Both the position numbers and the translations under genes were made by a program. A stretch of 64,000 nt of DNA from Clostridiales bacterium (lineage in GTDB: Bacteria > Bacillota > Clostridia > Peptostreptococcales > Anaerovoracaceae), in contig SVCQ01000005.1 in NCBI GenBank assembly GCA_015058275.1, positions 25,601 to 89,600 of the forward strand, given 5' to 3'. The notes beneath the pieces are model-generated. The model saw only the letters and a list, made by a program, of their open reading frames with translations, was not told the DNA's origin and ran no database searches. Below are positions 26,958 through 35,696 of the stretch, piece by piece (within the stretch, counting starts at the first letter, position 1; each line of letters begins with the position of its first letter).

Positions 26958-27536
26958 TTGGCCGGTGATATAAGAGAGAAGATAATCGATACTTCATGGG
27001 AGCTCTTCCACGAGAAGGGCTTCGGTGAGACAACTATCAACGATATAATCCGCGAGGCGGGTATATCAAAGGGTACGTTCTATTACTACTTCAGGAGCAA
27101 GGACAATCTGCTGGACACACTGTCGGAGATACTCGACCGCGAGTACGAGAGACTGTCTAAAAACGAGCCTGAGGGGATGAACGCATTCGACAAGCTCATG
27201 TGGCTCAACTATGAGGCCCACGAATTCATCAAGAAGAACATCGATTACAGGCTGATGTCCTATCTCTACTCCGCTCAGATCGTAAAGGATACCGGATCGA
27301 GCCTGCTCGACCGCAACAGATTCTACTTCAACTATCTGGAGAGGATAATGGAGGAGGGAAGCCGCAAAGGCGAGCTCACAGACTCAATGAGCGTCGGGGA
27401 GATGGTCAAGTTCTTCAGCATAGGAGAGAGGGCTCTCATCACCGAATGGTGCATGAACAACGGGGGCTTTGACCTCGGGGAGTACAGCAAACACCTCTTC
27501 CCGATAATGATGAAGGGGCTCAAAAAAGTAGCGTAA
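26958..27536 (+). CDS. TetR family regulator, candidate repressor of the hydroxyproline/peptide regulon
   Basis: A 192-residue TetR protein. The helix-turn-helix TTINDIIREAGISKGTFYYYFRSK (residues about 24-47 in two parts, TTINDIIREAG and SKGTFYYYF) is textbook. The C-terminal ligand-binding part has no recognisable subfamily. It starts with TTG at 26958 after GGGGGA. Its TAA stop lies inside a GTAAAG-N4-CTTTAC palindrome. The gene lies 130 bases before the best TTAGACCGCGGTCTAA site and reads toward it, so control of the hypD operon and its co-regulated genes is likely; autoregulation is not evident because no such site precedes its own start. Confidence 0.88.
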   Translation: MAGDIREKIIDTSWELFHEKGFGETTINDIIREAGISKGTFYYYFRSKDNLLDTLSEILDREYERLSKNEPEGMNAFDKLMWLNYEAHEFIKKNIDYRLMSYLYSAQIVKDTGSSLLDRNRFYFNYLERIMEEGSRKGELTDSMSVGEMVKFFSIGERALITEWCMNNGGFDLGEYSKHLFPIMMKGLKKVA

Positions 27537-27548
27537 AGTATACTTTAC
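27533..27548. repeat. GTAAAG-N4-CTTTAC palindrome overlapping the tetR stop
   Basis: GTAAAG TATA CTTTAC, a fully self-complementary 16-mer; its TAA at 27534-27536 is the stop codon of the TetR gene. Confidence 0.88.
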
Positions 27549-27561
27549 ATATTGGAATTAT

Positions 27562-27602
27562 ACGGAAGAGATCCGGATCAGCGGAGGTCTTCCGTTTTTC
27601 TT
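27562..27602 (+). terminator. Terminator after the TetR gene
   Basis: ACGGAAGA (27562-27569) pairs with TCTTCCGT (27588-27595), followed by TTTTTCTTT. It isolates the regulator from the hypD operon. Confidence 0.8.
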
Positions 27603-27623
27603 TGGTTTTTTGGATAAAAATTA

Positions 27624-27681
27624 TTGATAAAAGATTGTCAGTTTATATATAATGATGTCAGATTATTAGACCGCGGTCTAA
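27624..27681 (+). promoter_or_regulatory. Promoter and operator of the hypD operon
   Basis: TTGATA (27624-27629), 18 bases, TATAAT (27648-27653). Twelve bases further on, a perfect 16-base palindrome TTAGACCGCGGTCTAA occupies 27666-27681, over or just past the transcription start, a classic roadblock position. Four related sites precede other genes. Confidence 0.8.
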
Positions 27682-27723
27682 AACGGAGTTAAACACCATG
27701 CTGACCGGCTTAAGAGGGACAAA

Positions 27724-28635
27724 ATGCACGCTGTTACAAATATACAGAAGTACTCAATACACGACGGAGACGGGATAAGGACCACGGTCTTCTTCAAGGG
27801 CTGCCACCTCAGATGCTGGTGGTGCCACAATCCGGAGACGCAGCGCTTCGAGCCCGAGCTTCAGGTCGACAGAGACAAGTGCACAGGCTGCGGCAGATGC
27901 GAGACTGTTTGTCCGGCTGACGCCATATGCTTTGGCGATGATCACAAGGCCGAGATCGACAGAGACAAGTGCCTTGTGTGCGGCAGATGCGCCGATGTGT
28001 GCCCGGGCAATATCCGCACTCTTGTCGGACGCGACTACTCGGTCAAGGAGCTTTTAAAGATCTGCCTCCAGGACCAGATGTTCTACGAGGAGTCTCACGG
28101 CGGAGTCACTCTGTCGGGCGGAGAGGTCATGGCCATGGACATCGACTACATCAGTGAGCTTGTCAAGGCTCTCTACCGCGAGGGCATCGACGTGGACATC
28201 GATACCTGCGGCCAGGCCCCGTTCAGCAATTACGAAGCCATACTGCCGTATGTTCACACCTGGCTCTATGACATCAAGGTCATGGACCATGACAAGCACA
28301 AAAAATACATCGGCATGGACAATAATGTCATCCTGGATAACTTAAAAGGCATCGCCAAGGCCGGTGCCAGGATATACATAAGGATACCGACGGTAAAGGA
28401 AGTCAACGGCGACGCAGAGTCAATGGCGGCGATAATAGACTTCCTCAAAGATAACGACATAAGGCCTGCTCAGGTGAACCTGCTGCCTTACCACAGCACA
28501 GGCTCGCACAAGTACGGCAAGCTCGGCAGAGAGTATCAGGCTGCCGGGCTGACAACACCGACGGACGAAGAGATGGAAGCATTCGTCAGTCAGTGGAACG
28601 AAGCCGGCTTCCAGAACGTTAAAATCGGAGGATAG
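27724..28635 (+). CDS. Glycyl-radical enzyme activase for HypD (radical SAM)
   Basis: Installs the glycine radical on the adjacent dehydratase. The 303 residues carry the radical-SAM motif with Cys27, Cys31 and Cys34 (GCHLRCWWC), two ferredoxin-type [4Fe-4S] motifs (CTGCGRCETVCP and CLVCGRCADVCP) inserted after it, and GGVTLSGGEVM downstream. This two-cluster insert separates it from the plain PFL activase and matches activases of diol/hydroxyproline-type dehydratases. GAGGGA precedes the ATG. It is 2 bases before hypD and shares its operator-controlled promoter. Confidence 0.93.
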   Translation: MHAVTNIQKYSIHDGDGIRTTVFFKGCHLRCWWCHNPETQRFEPELQVDRDKCTGCGRCETVCPADAICFGDDHKAEIDRDKCLVCGRCADVCPGNIRTLVGRDYSVKELLKICLQDQMFYEESHGGVTLSGGEVMAMDIDYISELVKALYREGIDVDIDTCGQAPFSNYEAILPYVHTWLYDIKVMDHDKHKKYIGMDNNVILDNLKGIAKAGARIYIRIPTVKEVNGDAESMAAIIDFLKDNDIRPAQVNLLPYHSTGSHKYGKLGREYQAAGLTTPTDEEMEAFVSQWNEAGFQNVKIGG

Positions 28636-28637
28636 CA

Positions 28638-31010
28638 ATGGAAGAACGCGGAATGAACGCAAGGATCAAAGCGCTGCGTAAGGTCAGCATGGAGACACAG
28701 CCTCACATCGATCTCGAAAGAGCCAAGATCGAGACGGATGTCTACAAGGAGTACGAGGGCAAGGTATCCCTTCCTGTACTCAGAGCCATGGTGCTCAAGG
28801 AGTACTTCAGCAGGAAGACTCTCTACCTCGGAGAGGGCGAGCTCATCGTCGGCGAGAAGGGCAAGGATCCGCAGTCATCGCCTACATTCCCTGAGCTGAC
28901 ATGCCACACGCTCGAGGACATGCACATCATGAACGACAGGAAGGTCGTAAACTACACTGTCACAGATCAGGACCTCAAGGATCAGGAGGATATCATCATT
29001 CCTTTCTGGGAGGGCAAGTCCATGAGAGACAAGCTGCTCTCAAGCATGACCGACGAGTGGAAGAAGTGCTACAGCGCAGGCATGTTCACTGAGTTCATGG
29101 AGCAGAGAGGACCGGGACACACCTGCGGCGGCAAGAACGTATTCACCAAGGGATACGAAGAGTACAAGAAGGAGATCCAGGAGGCTCTCGATGCGCTCGA
29201 TTTCATGAACGATCCTGAGGCTCTTGCCAAAAAGGACGAGCTCGAGGCAATGCTCATCGACTGCGACGCGGTGATGATACTCGGCAGGAGATATCAGGAA
29301 CTTCTCAGAGAGGAGGCCGCCAAGTGCACTGACGCTGTACGTAAGGCCGAGCTCGAGCAGATGGCAGCCAATCTCGATGTAGTTCCGGCTCACAAGCCTG
29401 AGACATACTGGCAGGCGATCCAGCTCTACTGGTTCACACATCTCGCAGTTACTACAGAGCTCAACCCATGGGATGCATTCAGCCCAGGCAGACTCGACCA
29501 GCACCTCTTCCCGTACTATGAGAAGGACGTAGAGGACGGCATACTCGACGACGAGAGGGCTCTCGAGCTCCTCGAGTGCCTTTGGGTCAAGTTCAACAAC
29601 CAGCCGGCTCCTGTCAAGGTGGGCGTTACTCTCAAGGAGAGCGGCACTTACACTGACTTCGCAAATATCAATACAGGCGGCATCAAGGAGGATGGCACCA
29701 ACGGCGTCAATGCTGTCAGCTACCTCATACTGGACTGCATGGACGAGATGAAGCTCGTACAGCCGAACTCCAACGTACAGATCTCCAAGAAGACTCCGCA
29801 CAAGTTCCTCAAGAGAGCGTGCGAGATCTCAAGAGAGGGCTGGGGACAGCCGGCATTCTACAACACGGATGAGATCGTACAGGAGCTCCTCAATGCAGGC
29901 AAGACACTCGATGATGCAAGACAGGGCGGATCCTCCGGCTGCGTAGAGACAGGTTCGTGGGGCAATGAGGCATACATCCTGACAGGATACCTCAACATCC
30001 CTAAGATCTTCCAGCTGACTCTTTACAACGGATTCGACAATCAGTCCGGCAAGCAGCTCGGACCTGAGACAGGATATGCCTGGGACTTCAACACATACGA
30101 AGAGCTCTGGGATGCATTCGCAAAGCAGCTCCACCACATGGTGGATGTCAAGATCCGCGGCAACAACGTTATCGAGAAGCTGTACGCAAACTACATGCCG
30201 GCTCCGTGCCTTTCGATCGTTACAAACGACTGCATCAAGAAGGGCAAGGACTACAACAACGGCGGTTCGAGATACAACACGAGATACATCCAGGGCGTCG
30301 GTATCGGAACAGTCACTGACTGCCTCACTGCTATCAAGTACAACGTATATGACAACCACAACTTCACCATGAAGGAGCTCATCGAGGCCATGGATGACAA
30401 CTTCAAGGGCCACGAGGACATCCTCAACATGGTACAGAACAAAACTCCGAAGTACGGCAACGACGATGACTATGCCGACGACATAATGCAGGATGTCTTC
30501 AAGCTGTACAGAGATGAGGTAACAGGCAGACCGACCATGAGCGGCGGACAGTATCACGTCGACATGCTGCCGACTACATGCCACATCTACTTCGGAGAGG
30601 TCATTGGAGCTACTGCCAACGGCAGACTGGCCAAAAAGCCTGTATCCGAGGGCATCTCGCCTGAGAAGTTCGCAGATACAAACGGTCCTACGGCTGTTAT
30701 CAAGAGCTGCGCCAAGATGGATCACTGCTCGACAGGCGGAACTCTGCTCAACCAGAAGTTCACTCCGAGCGCTATCGCAGGCGACACAGGCCTTGAGAAC
30801 CTCGCAAGCCTGATCAGATCGTACTTCGCGATGGACGGCCACCACATCCAGTTCAACGTCTTCGACAAGGAGACTCTGCTGGAGGCCCAGAAGCATCCGG
30901 ATGACTACAAGGATCTCATCGTAAGAGTAGCGGGCTACTCCGACTACTTCAGGAACCTCGACAAGGAGCTCCAGGACGAGATCATTAACAGAACAGCGCA
31001 AAGCTTCTAA
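28638..31010 (+). CDS. hypD: trans-4-Hydroxy-L-proline dehydratase (glycyl radical enzyme)
   Basis: Radical elimination of water from trans-4-hydroxyproline to give pyrroline-5-carboxylate, which ProC reduces to proline. The 790 residues agree closely with Clostridioides difficile HypD throughout, by memory of that sequence. The thiyl Cys435 and Glu437 lie in SSGCVETG, Asp279 is in NPWDAF, and the radical glycine is Gly766 in VRVAGYSDYF, each one residue beyond the C. difficile numbering. CVE distinguishes it from pyruvate formate-lyase (paired CC). GGAGG precedes the ATG. It is the second gene after its activase and ends at a strong terminator. Surrounding proline peptidases and a co-regulated proC support the call. 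Confidence 0.95.
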   Translation: MEERGMNARIKALRKVSMETQPHIDLERAKIETDVYKEYEGKVSLPVLRAMVLKEYFSRKTLYLGEGELIVGEKGKDPQSSPTFPELTCHTLEDMHIMNDRKVVNYTVTDQDLKDQEDIIIPFWEGKSMRDKLLSSMTDEWKKCYSAGMFTEFMEQRGPGHTCGGKNVFTKGYEEYKKEIQEALDALDFMNDPEALAKKDELEAMLIDCDAVMILGRRYQELLREEAAKCTDAVRKAELEQMAANLDVVPAHKPETYWQAIQLYWFTHLAVTTELNPWDAFSPGRLDQHLFPYYEKDVEDGILDDERALELLECLWVKFNNQPAPVKVGVTLKESGTYTDFANINTGGIKEDGTNGVNAVSYLILDCMDEMKLVQPNSNVQISKKTPHKFLKRACEISREGWGQPAFYNTDEIVQELLNAGKTLDDARQGGSSGCVETGSWGNEAYILTGYLNIPKIFQLTLYNGFDNQSGKQLGPETGYAWDFNTYEELWDAFAKQLHHMVDVKIRGNNVIEKLYANYMPAPCLSIVTNDCIKKGKDYNNGGSRYNTRYIQGVGIGTVTDCLTAIKYNVYDNHNFTMKELIEAMDDNFKGHEDILNMVQNKTPKYGNDDDYADDIMQDVFKLYRDEVTGRPTMSGGQYHVDMLPTTCHIYFGEVIGATANGRLAKKPVSEGISPEKFADTNGPTAVIKSCAKMDHCSTGGTLLNQKFTPSAIAGDTGLENLASLIRSYFAMDGHHIQFNVFDKETLLEAQKHPDDYKDLIVRVAGYSDYFRNLDKELQDEIINRTAQSF

Positions 31011-31016
31011 AATGCA

Positions 31017-31045
31017 AAGGCAGGGGACAACCTCTGCCTTTTTTA
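31017..31045 (+). terminator. Terminator after hypD
   Basis: AAGGCAG plus GGG pairs with CC-T-CTGCCTT around an ACAA loop, then TTTTTT. Confidence 0.88.
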
Positions 31046-31047
31046 GT

Positions 31048-31260
31048 ATCGCGGATCATAACAGACGCCGATGTCCCCCGCCTCTATAGGCGGCGGGTTC
31101 CGTCTTCGACCGTCGGTGGTGGGTACAATCCCCGACCGACGCTCTCAGGAGCTGAAGCTCTCGGCGTCTGTTGACGGTGTCGCTCGCTCCAATCAAGCGA
31201 GCTTGTTGGAGCTTCGCTCCTGGTTGAATGCTCTGCTCGCTTCGCATTACGATCCGCGAT
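31048..31260. other. Nested inverted-repeat element, possible structured RNA or MITE
   Basis: Most of the gene-free stretch between hypD and the next operon. Outer 10-base perfect repeats ATCGCGGATC (31048-31057) and GATCCGCGAT (31251-31260). Inside, AACAGACGCCGA (31060-31071) pairs perfectly with TCGGCGTCTGTT (31161-31172), enclosing three hairpins: CCCGCC/GGCGGG, CGTCGGT/ACCGACG and GAGC/GCTC. Two more hairpins (TCCAA/TTGGA, GGAG/CTCC) follow. The CCCGCC hairpin recalls IS200/IS605 right ends, so a remnant is possible. No open frame with a ribosome site. Confidence 0.55.
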
Positions 31261-31336
31261 TTTTTGTATCAGAGGGATAAATCCCGGTCTTTAATTTGTT
31301 TTGTTAAATGAATATCAAAATCTTTGGGTAAAGGGG

Positions 31337-31400
31337 TTACATTCCATTTGCAAAGGTAATATAATCGACATGCAATACCGCGGACTAAACCGCGGTCTAA
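31337..31400 (+). promoter_or_regulatory. Promoter with tandem operators for the Xaa-Pro peptidase operon
   Basis: TTACAT (31337-31342), 17 bases, TATAAT (31360-31365). Two operator copies follow 12 bases apart: CAATACCGCGGACTAA (31373-31388, four mismatches to the best site) and CTAAACCGCGGTCTAA (31385-31400, two mismatches). Confidence 0.78.
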
Positions 31401-31435
31401 CCATCACTTTATTATCATTTTAGAGAGGCATAAAA

Positions 31436-32527
31436 ATGGATAAAGGCAAATTAAACAGAATCAAAGCCAAAATGCAGGAGCAGGGACTTCCACAGATGGT
31501 CATTTCCGATCCTCTTGCTATCTTCTATCTGACAGAGCACTGGATCCTCCCTGGCGAGAGATTCCACGCACTGTACATCAATCTTGAAGGTGATGATCAC
31601 TTCATCATCAACAAGCTCTTCCCGCAGAACGACGATCTCGGAGTTCCTATCACTTACTACGATGACGTAGAGGACGGATGCGAGTATCTCGTTAAGTTCG
31701 TAGACAAGAACGCTCCTATCGGCGTAGACAAGAATTGGCCGGCTAAGTTCCTCCTGAGACTTCAGGAGCTCGGCGGCGGCAGCGAGTACCGCAACGGTTC
31801 GATCATCGTCGACAAGGTACGTCAGATCAAGGACGAGGCTGAGCAGCAGGCAATGAGAGAGTCCGGAGCCAAGCTCGACAAGGTCATGGACAAGCTCATC
31901 CCATGGGTAGCCAAGGGACTTACTGAGAGAGAGCTCAACGCAAAGACTCTCGAGCTCCTCAAGGAAGAGGGCTTCAGCGGTCCTTCCTTCGACCCTATCA
32001 CTGCATATGCCAAGGGCGCTGCTGATCCGCATCACATCACTGATGACAGCAAGGGCAAGCACGGCGACTGCGTGATCCTCGACATCGGCGGAATGTGGAA
32101 GAACTACGCTTCCGACATGACAAGAACAGTCTTCATCGGCGAAGTTTCCGAGAGACAGAAGGAGATCTACAATGTAGTTCTCGAGGCCAACAAGAGAGGT
32201 ATCGCTGCTGCCAAGCCTGGCAACAAGATGAGCGATGTCGACAAGGCCTGCAGAGATTACATCACTGAGAAGGGTTTCGGCGAGTACTTCACTCACAGGA
32301 CAGGCCACTCCATCGGTCTTGAGGACCACGAAGTCGGCGATGTATCCCTCGTTAACGACGAGATCATCGAGGTAGGTCAGTGCTTCTCCGTAGAGCCTGG
32401 TATCTACATCTATGACGAGGGTATCGGCGTTCGTATCGAGGACATCGTTCTCATCACTGAGGACGGCTGCGAGAGACTCAACGTATATCCTAAGGACGAG
32501 ATCATCGTTGTACCTGACGGTGAGTAA
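31436..32527 (+). CDS. M24 family Xaa-Pro peptidase
   Basis: A 363-residue two-domain pita-bread metallopeptidase (creatinase N-terminal domain about 1-130, M24 catalytic domain about 135-360), the size of PepQ or short PepP enzymes that cut Xaa-Pro bonds. The five dinuclear metal ligands are visible: the two Asp of LDIGGMWKNYASDMTRT, His in HRTGHSIGLEDHE, Glu in EPGIYI and Glu in VRIEDIV. GAGAGG precedes the ATG. It heads an operon with proline iminopeptidase and is controlled by tandem copies of the hypD-type operator, consistent with release of proline or hydroxyproline from imported peptides. Confidence 0.92.
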   Translation: MDKGKLNRIKAKMQEQGLPQMVISDPLAIFYLTEHWILPGERFHALYINLEGDDHFIINKLFPQNDDLGVPITYYDDVEDGCEYLVKFVDKNAPIGVDKNWPAKFLLRLQELGGGSEYRNGSIIVDKVRQIKDEAEQQAMRESGAKLDKVMDKLIPWVAKGLTERELNAKTLELLKEEGFSGPSFDPITAYAKGAADPHHITDDSKGKHGDCVILDIGGMWKNYASDMTRTVFIGEVSERQKEIYNVVLEANKRGIAAAKPGNKMSDVDKACRDYITEKGFGEYFTHRTGHSIGLEDHEVGDVSLVNDEIIEVGQCFSVEPGIYIYDEGIGVRIEDIVLITEDGCERLNVYPKDEIIVVPDGE

Positions 32528-32550
32528 TCCGGGGCAGAAAGGAAACTGAA

Positions 32551-33453
32551 ATGGCTAAGATCACAGAAGGCTACATGCCTTTCAAGGGATATCAGACGTA
32601 TTACAGGATCGTCGGCGAGGAGTATAAGGACAACGGCAAGGCTCCTCTGATCTGCCTCCACGGCGGACCGGGATCCACACACAACTACTACGAGGTGCTC
32701 GACAATGTAGCTGATGACGACCAGAGAATGATCGTCATGTACGACCAGATCGGATGCGGTAATTCGTATCTTGACGGACATCCTGAACTCTGGAACAAGG
32801 AAGTCTGGATGGAAGAGCTCTTCGAACTGAGGAAGTTCCTCGGACTCGACACATGCCACATCATCGGACAGAGCTGGGGCGGCATGATGCAGATCTGCTA
32901 CGGCATCGACTACAAAGAGGAGACAAAGGGAGTCAAGAGCTTCATCATCTCCAGCGGTCATCCGTCAAGCAGCCTCTGGGAGAGAGAGGGACTGCGCCGC
33001 ATCAAGATGATGCCGCAGGACATGCAGGATGCAATCAACCACGCTCTTGAGACCGGCGACTTCACAGGCGAAGCTTATCTCAAGGCTGTCGATGAGTACA
33101 TGGACAGATACTGCAATTACTGGCTCGGCGAGGATGCTCCTGAGTGCTGCAAGAGACCTAAGAAGTCCGGCACAGAGGCTTATGTAGAGGGCTGGGGTCC
33201 TAACGAGTTCGCTCCTACAGGCACACTCAAGGACTTCGAGTATATCGACAGACTCGGTGAGATCGAGATCCCTTCGCTCATCATGAGCGGTATCTCCGAC
33301 CTCTGCTCACCGCTCGTTGCAAAGACCATGCACGACGGCATCAAGGGTTCGAAGTGGATCCTTTGGGAGAGAGCAAGACACACCTGCTTCGTCGACAGAC
33401 ACGATGACTACTGCGTAGAGCTGATTAAGTGGATGAACGACCACGACAAATAG
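32551..33453 (+). CDS. pip: Proline iminopeptidase (S33)
   Basis: Alpha/beta hydrolase that removes N-terminal proline from peptides. The 300 residues show the oxyanion motif HGGPG, nucleophile Ser108 in GQSWGG, Asp250 in SGISDLCSP and His277 in ARHTCF, plus a helical cap in between. AAAGGAAA precedes the ATG, 23 bases after the Xaa-Pro peptidase stop, so the two share the operator-controlled promoter. Together they would dismantle proline-rich peptides. Confidence 0.92.
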   Translation: MAKITEGYMPFKGYQTYYRIVGEEYKDNGKAPLICLHGGPGSTHNYYEVLDNVADDDQRMIVMYDQIGCGNSYLDGHPELWNKEVWMEELFELRKFLGLDTCHIIGQSWGGMMQICYGIDYKEETKGVKSFIISSGHPSSSLWEREGLRRIKMMPQDMQDAINHALETGDFTGEAYLKAVDEYMDRYCNYWLGEDAPECCKRPKKSGTEAYVEGWGPNEFAPTGTLKDFEYIDRLGEIEIPSLIMSGISDLCSPLVAKTMHDGIKGSKWILWERARHTCFVDRHDDYCVELIKWMNDHDK

Positions 33454-33517
33454 TGGAAATCTCTTCGCCGCGGAAAATGTGTCATATGAACACATACGCA
33501 AAATAATATGCAAGATA

Positions 33518-33546
33518 GAGCCGGAGCCTTCCAAAGACTCCGGCTC
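33518..33546 (+). terminator. Hairpin after the iminopeptidase gene
   Basis: GAGCCGGAG (33518-33526) and CTCCGGCTC (33538-33546) form a perfect 9-base stem. The T-run is poor, so termination may be partial. Confidence 0.55.
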
Positions 33547-33572
33547 GGTATTGAGACCCAAAAAGAGGATAT

Positions 33573-34499
33573 ATGCGAACTGAAATCAAAAACCAACTTA
33601 TAACCAAAAAAGCGGTTTCCGAACTGATACAGATGCTGATCGGAAATGCCATCTGCGCATTCTCGGTCGTTTGTTTTGCGCTGCCATACAAGATGGTGGT
33701 AAGCGGCATGAGCGGCATAGGCAGGATGGTCAACTACTACACAGGCCTTCCGGTCTCGTATGTAGTCGGAGCATTCAACGTAGCGCTCTTCATCATCGGC
33801 GCCGCAGTTCTCGGCAAGAAGTTCGCAGCTACCATAGCTCTCGGCACATTCGCCTTCCCGATTTTCATGGGCATATTCGAGCAGATGACCAATCTGCAGC
33901 ATCTGGTCGAAGAGCCGATGCTCGCGGCCATATGCGCCGGAGTGCTTGACGGTATAGGCCTTGGACTGGTGCTGAGAGTAGGGGGCTCTACCGGCGGTAT
34001 CGACGTACCGGCGATGATCATGAACCGCAAGCTCGGATGGAAGCTTGCGACGGTAATGTCGGCTCTTGACATAGCTATATTCCTCATACAGATCCCGATC
34101 ACAGCATCAGAGGGTATTATCCTGGGCATACTCTATGCTCTTGTATACAGCGTCGTCATGGACAGGATGATAGTGCTCGAGCAGGGCGGCTATCAGATCA
34201 TGATATGGACAGAGAAGCTCAAGGAGGTCAACGAGGAGCTCCTCGAGATCGGCTTCGGCACGACGCTCATCAAGGCCAGAGGCGGCTACCTCCGCGACGA
34301 CAAGGAGGTCATACTCTGCGCTTCAAGCAACAGAAACTACAACAAGGTCAGAAGGGCAGTGCTGGCGATCGATCCGGGCGCTTTTATGACCATCACCAGC
34401 ATGAATGAGGTCAACGGCAACGGCTTCACTTACATGCTCAAGGACGAAAACTACAGGCCGGAGCTCGAGGACAGGCACGACGGACGTGAACTGAGCTGA
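33573..34499 (+). CDS. YitT family membrane protein (first of two paralogues)
   Basis: A 308-residue protein with about five membrane helices in the first 210 residues (YitT/DUF161, with SGMSGIGRMVNYYTGLPVSY and LRVGGSTGGIDVPAMI) and a soluble C-terminal DUF2179 domain (about 215-300, GYLRDDKEVILCASSNRN). Substrate is unknown in the family. AAAAGAGGA precedes the ATG. The next gene is a close paralogue, so this is a recent tandem duplication. It reads in the same direction as the peptidase operon, possibly separated by the 33518 hairpin. Confidence 0.88.
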   Translation: MRTEIKNQLITKKAVSELIQMLIGNAICAFSVVCFALPYKMVVSGMSGIGRMVNYYTGLPVSYVVGAFNVALFIIGAAVLGKKFAATIALGTFAFPIFMGIFEQMTNLQHLVEEPMLAAICAGVLDGIGLGLVLRVGGSTGGIDVPAMIMNRKLGWKLATVMSALDIAIFLIQIPITASEGIILGILYALVYSVVMDRMIVLEQGGYQIMIWTEKLKEVNEELLEIGFGTTLIKARGGYLRDDKEVILCASSNRNYNKVRRAVLAIDPGAFMTITSMNEVNGNGFTYMLKDENYRPELEDRHDGRELS

Positions 34500-34545
34500 T
34501 GCGGCACTGAATTCAATACGGTAATAATCAGGGACAATTGGTACG

Positions 34546-35466
34546 ATGAACAGGAAAAAAATATATACGGATGTACTGCAGATGGTGGCAGGCAATATCA
34601 TCTGCGCATTTGCACTGGGATGCTTCGCGCTTCCGTTCAACATGGTAGTAAGCGGCATGAGCGGCATCGGCAGGATGGTGAACTTCTATACAGGCATAAG
34701 CGTATCCATGGTAGTAGGAGTGTGCAACTTTGCGCTCTTCATCATAGGATGGGTGATGCTCGGCAAGAAGTTCGCGGCATCGGTCGCGATAGGCACCTTC
34801 GTCTATCCGACATTCCTCGGGATCTTCCAGAACATAGAGCCTCTCCAGCATCTGGTGGATGATCCTCTGCTGGCTGCGATCTGCGCCGGCATACTCAACG
34901 GTATCGGACTCGGACTCGTCATCAGGGTAGGCGGATCGACAGGCGGCACGGACATACCGCCTATCATACTGAACCGCAAATTCGGCTGGAAGGTCGCTCC
35001 TATGCTATACGCACTGGACGTTGTCGTCTTCATAATACAGATACCTGTCACCAAGACAAACGGTGTGATACTCGGCATACTGTATGCTCTTATCTACAGC
35101 ATAGTCATGAACAAGCTGATCGTGATGGAGCAGGGCGGCATTCAGCTCATGATCTTCAGCGAAAAGGTCCAGGAGGTCAACGAGAAGCTCCTCAGCATGC
35201 ACTTCGGTACAACGCTTCTCAATGGTACCGGCGGCTACATGCACGAGGACAAGCAGGTGATCTACTGCGCAGCGAGCAGCCGTAACCTGAGCAGGATAAA
35301 AAGGGCTGTCCTTGCGATAGACGAGAAGGCCTTCATTACCATCACGAGCATGAGCGAGATCAACGGCAACGGATTCACCTGGTACTTCCGTCACGAGGAG
35401 TATGAACCTGCGTTCCAGGACCGTCACGACGGACACGAAGAGGGTGACTCGATCGCGAAGCTGTGA
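34546..35466 (+). CDS. YitT family membrane protein (second paralogue)
   Basis: A 306-residue copy of the preceding gene, with the same helices, the same SGMSGIGRMVNFYTG and RVGGSTGGTDIPPII stretches, and the same DUF2179 tail. The pair diverges mainly in helix 2 and in the last 15 residues. 46 bases separate the genes and no terminator is seen. A heteromeric transporter or functionally split pair is possible; substrate cannot be given. Confidence 0.88.
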   Translation: MNRKKIYTDVLQMVAGNIICAFALGCFALPFNMVVSGMSGIGRMVNFYTGISVSMVVGVCNFALFIIGWVMLGKKFAASVAIGTFVYPTFLGIFQNIEPLQHLVDDPLLAAICAGILNGIGLGLVIRVGGSTGGTDIPPIILNRKFGWKVAPMLYALDVVVFIIQIPVTKTNGVILGILYALIYSIVMNKLIVMEQGGIQLMIFSEKVQEVNEKLLSMHFGTTLLNGTGGYMHEDKQVIYCAASSRNLSRIKRAVLAIDEKAFITITSMSEINGNGFTWYFRHEEYEPAFQDRHDGHEEGDSIAKL

Positions 35467-35498
35467 TGCCGGATGCCCGTAAAAAGGGGCGTTTAGTA

Positions 35499-35518
35499 AT
35501 TGATAACAATTTATCAAT
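35499..35518. other. Hairpin ATTGATAA/TTATCAAT
   Basis: An 8-base perfect inverted repeat with 4-base loop in the gap after the second YitT gene, not followed by a T-run. Role unknown. Confidence 0.35.
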
Positions 35519-35599
35519 AGTGTTTTGTAGGCTCAAACAAATATTGTCAACTGCATCGAAATTAACACAAGAATTAAGAAATCTTTTCCTAAAAAAGTG

Positions 35600-35666
35600 T
35601 GTACATTGTGTGAAGATGGTGCTAAAATACCGTTGTTTTTAGAGTGGCGTATAGACCGCAGTCTAA
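35600..35666 (+). promoter_or_regulatory. Promoter and operator before the YcxB-like gene
   Basis: TGTACA (35600-35605), 17 bases, TAAAAT (35623-35628). The operator ATAGACCGCAGTCTAA (35651-35666) differs from the hypD site at two bases and lies 22 bases past the -10. Confidence 0.7.
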
Positions 35667-35696
35667 TAACAATACAGCATTTCAGGGGTACTGCTT

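Noticed and set aside
29829..31001. Long open frame on the minus strand inside hypD
   Set aside because: Antisense shadow of hypD with cysteine- and valine-rich composition and no recognisable domain.
28638..31010. Pyruvate formate-lyase
   Set aside because: The active-site stretch is SSGCVETG with a single Cys followed by Val-Glu, not the paired cysteines of PFL; the sequence follows HypD.
31060..31172. tRNA or tmRNA gene
   Set aside because: The four-way fold is superficially cloverleaf-like, but there is no T-loop sequence, no anticodon arm of proper size and no CCA-type acceptor.
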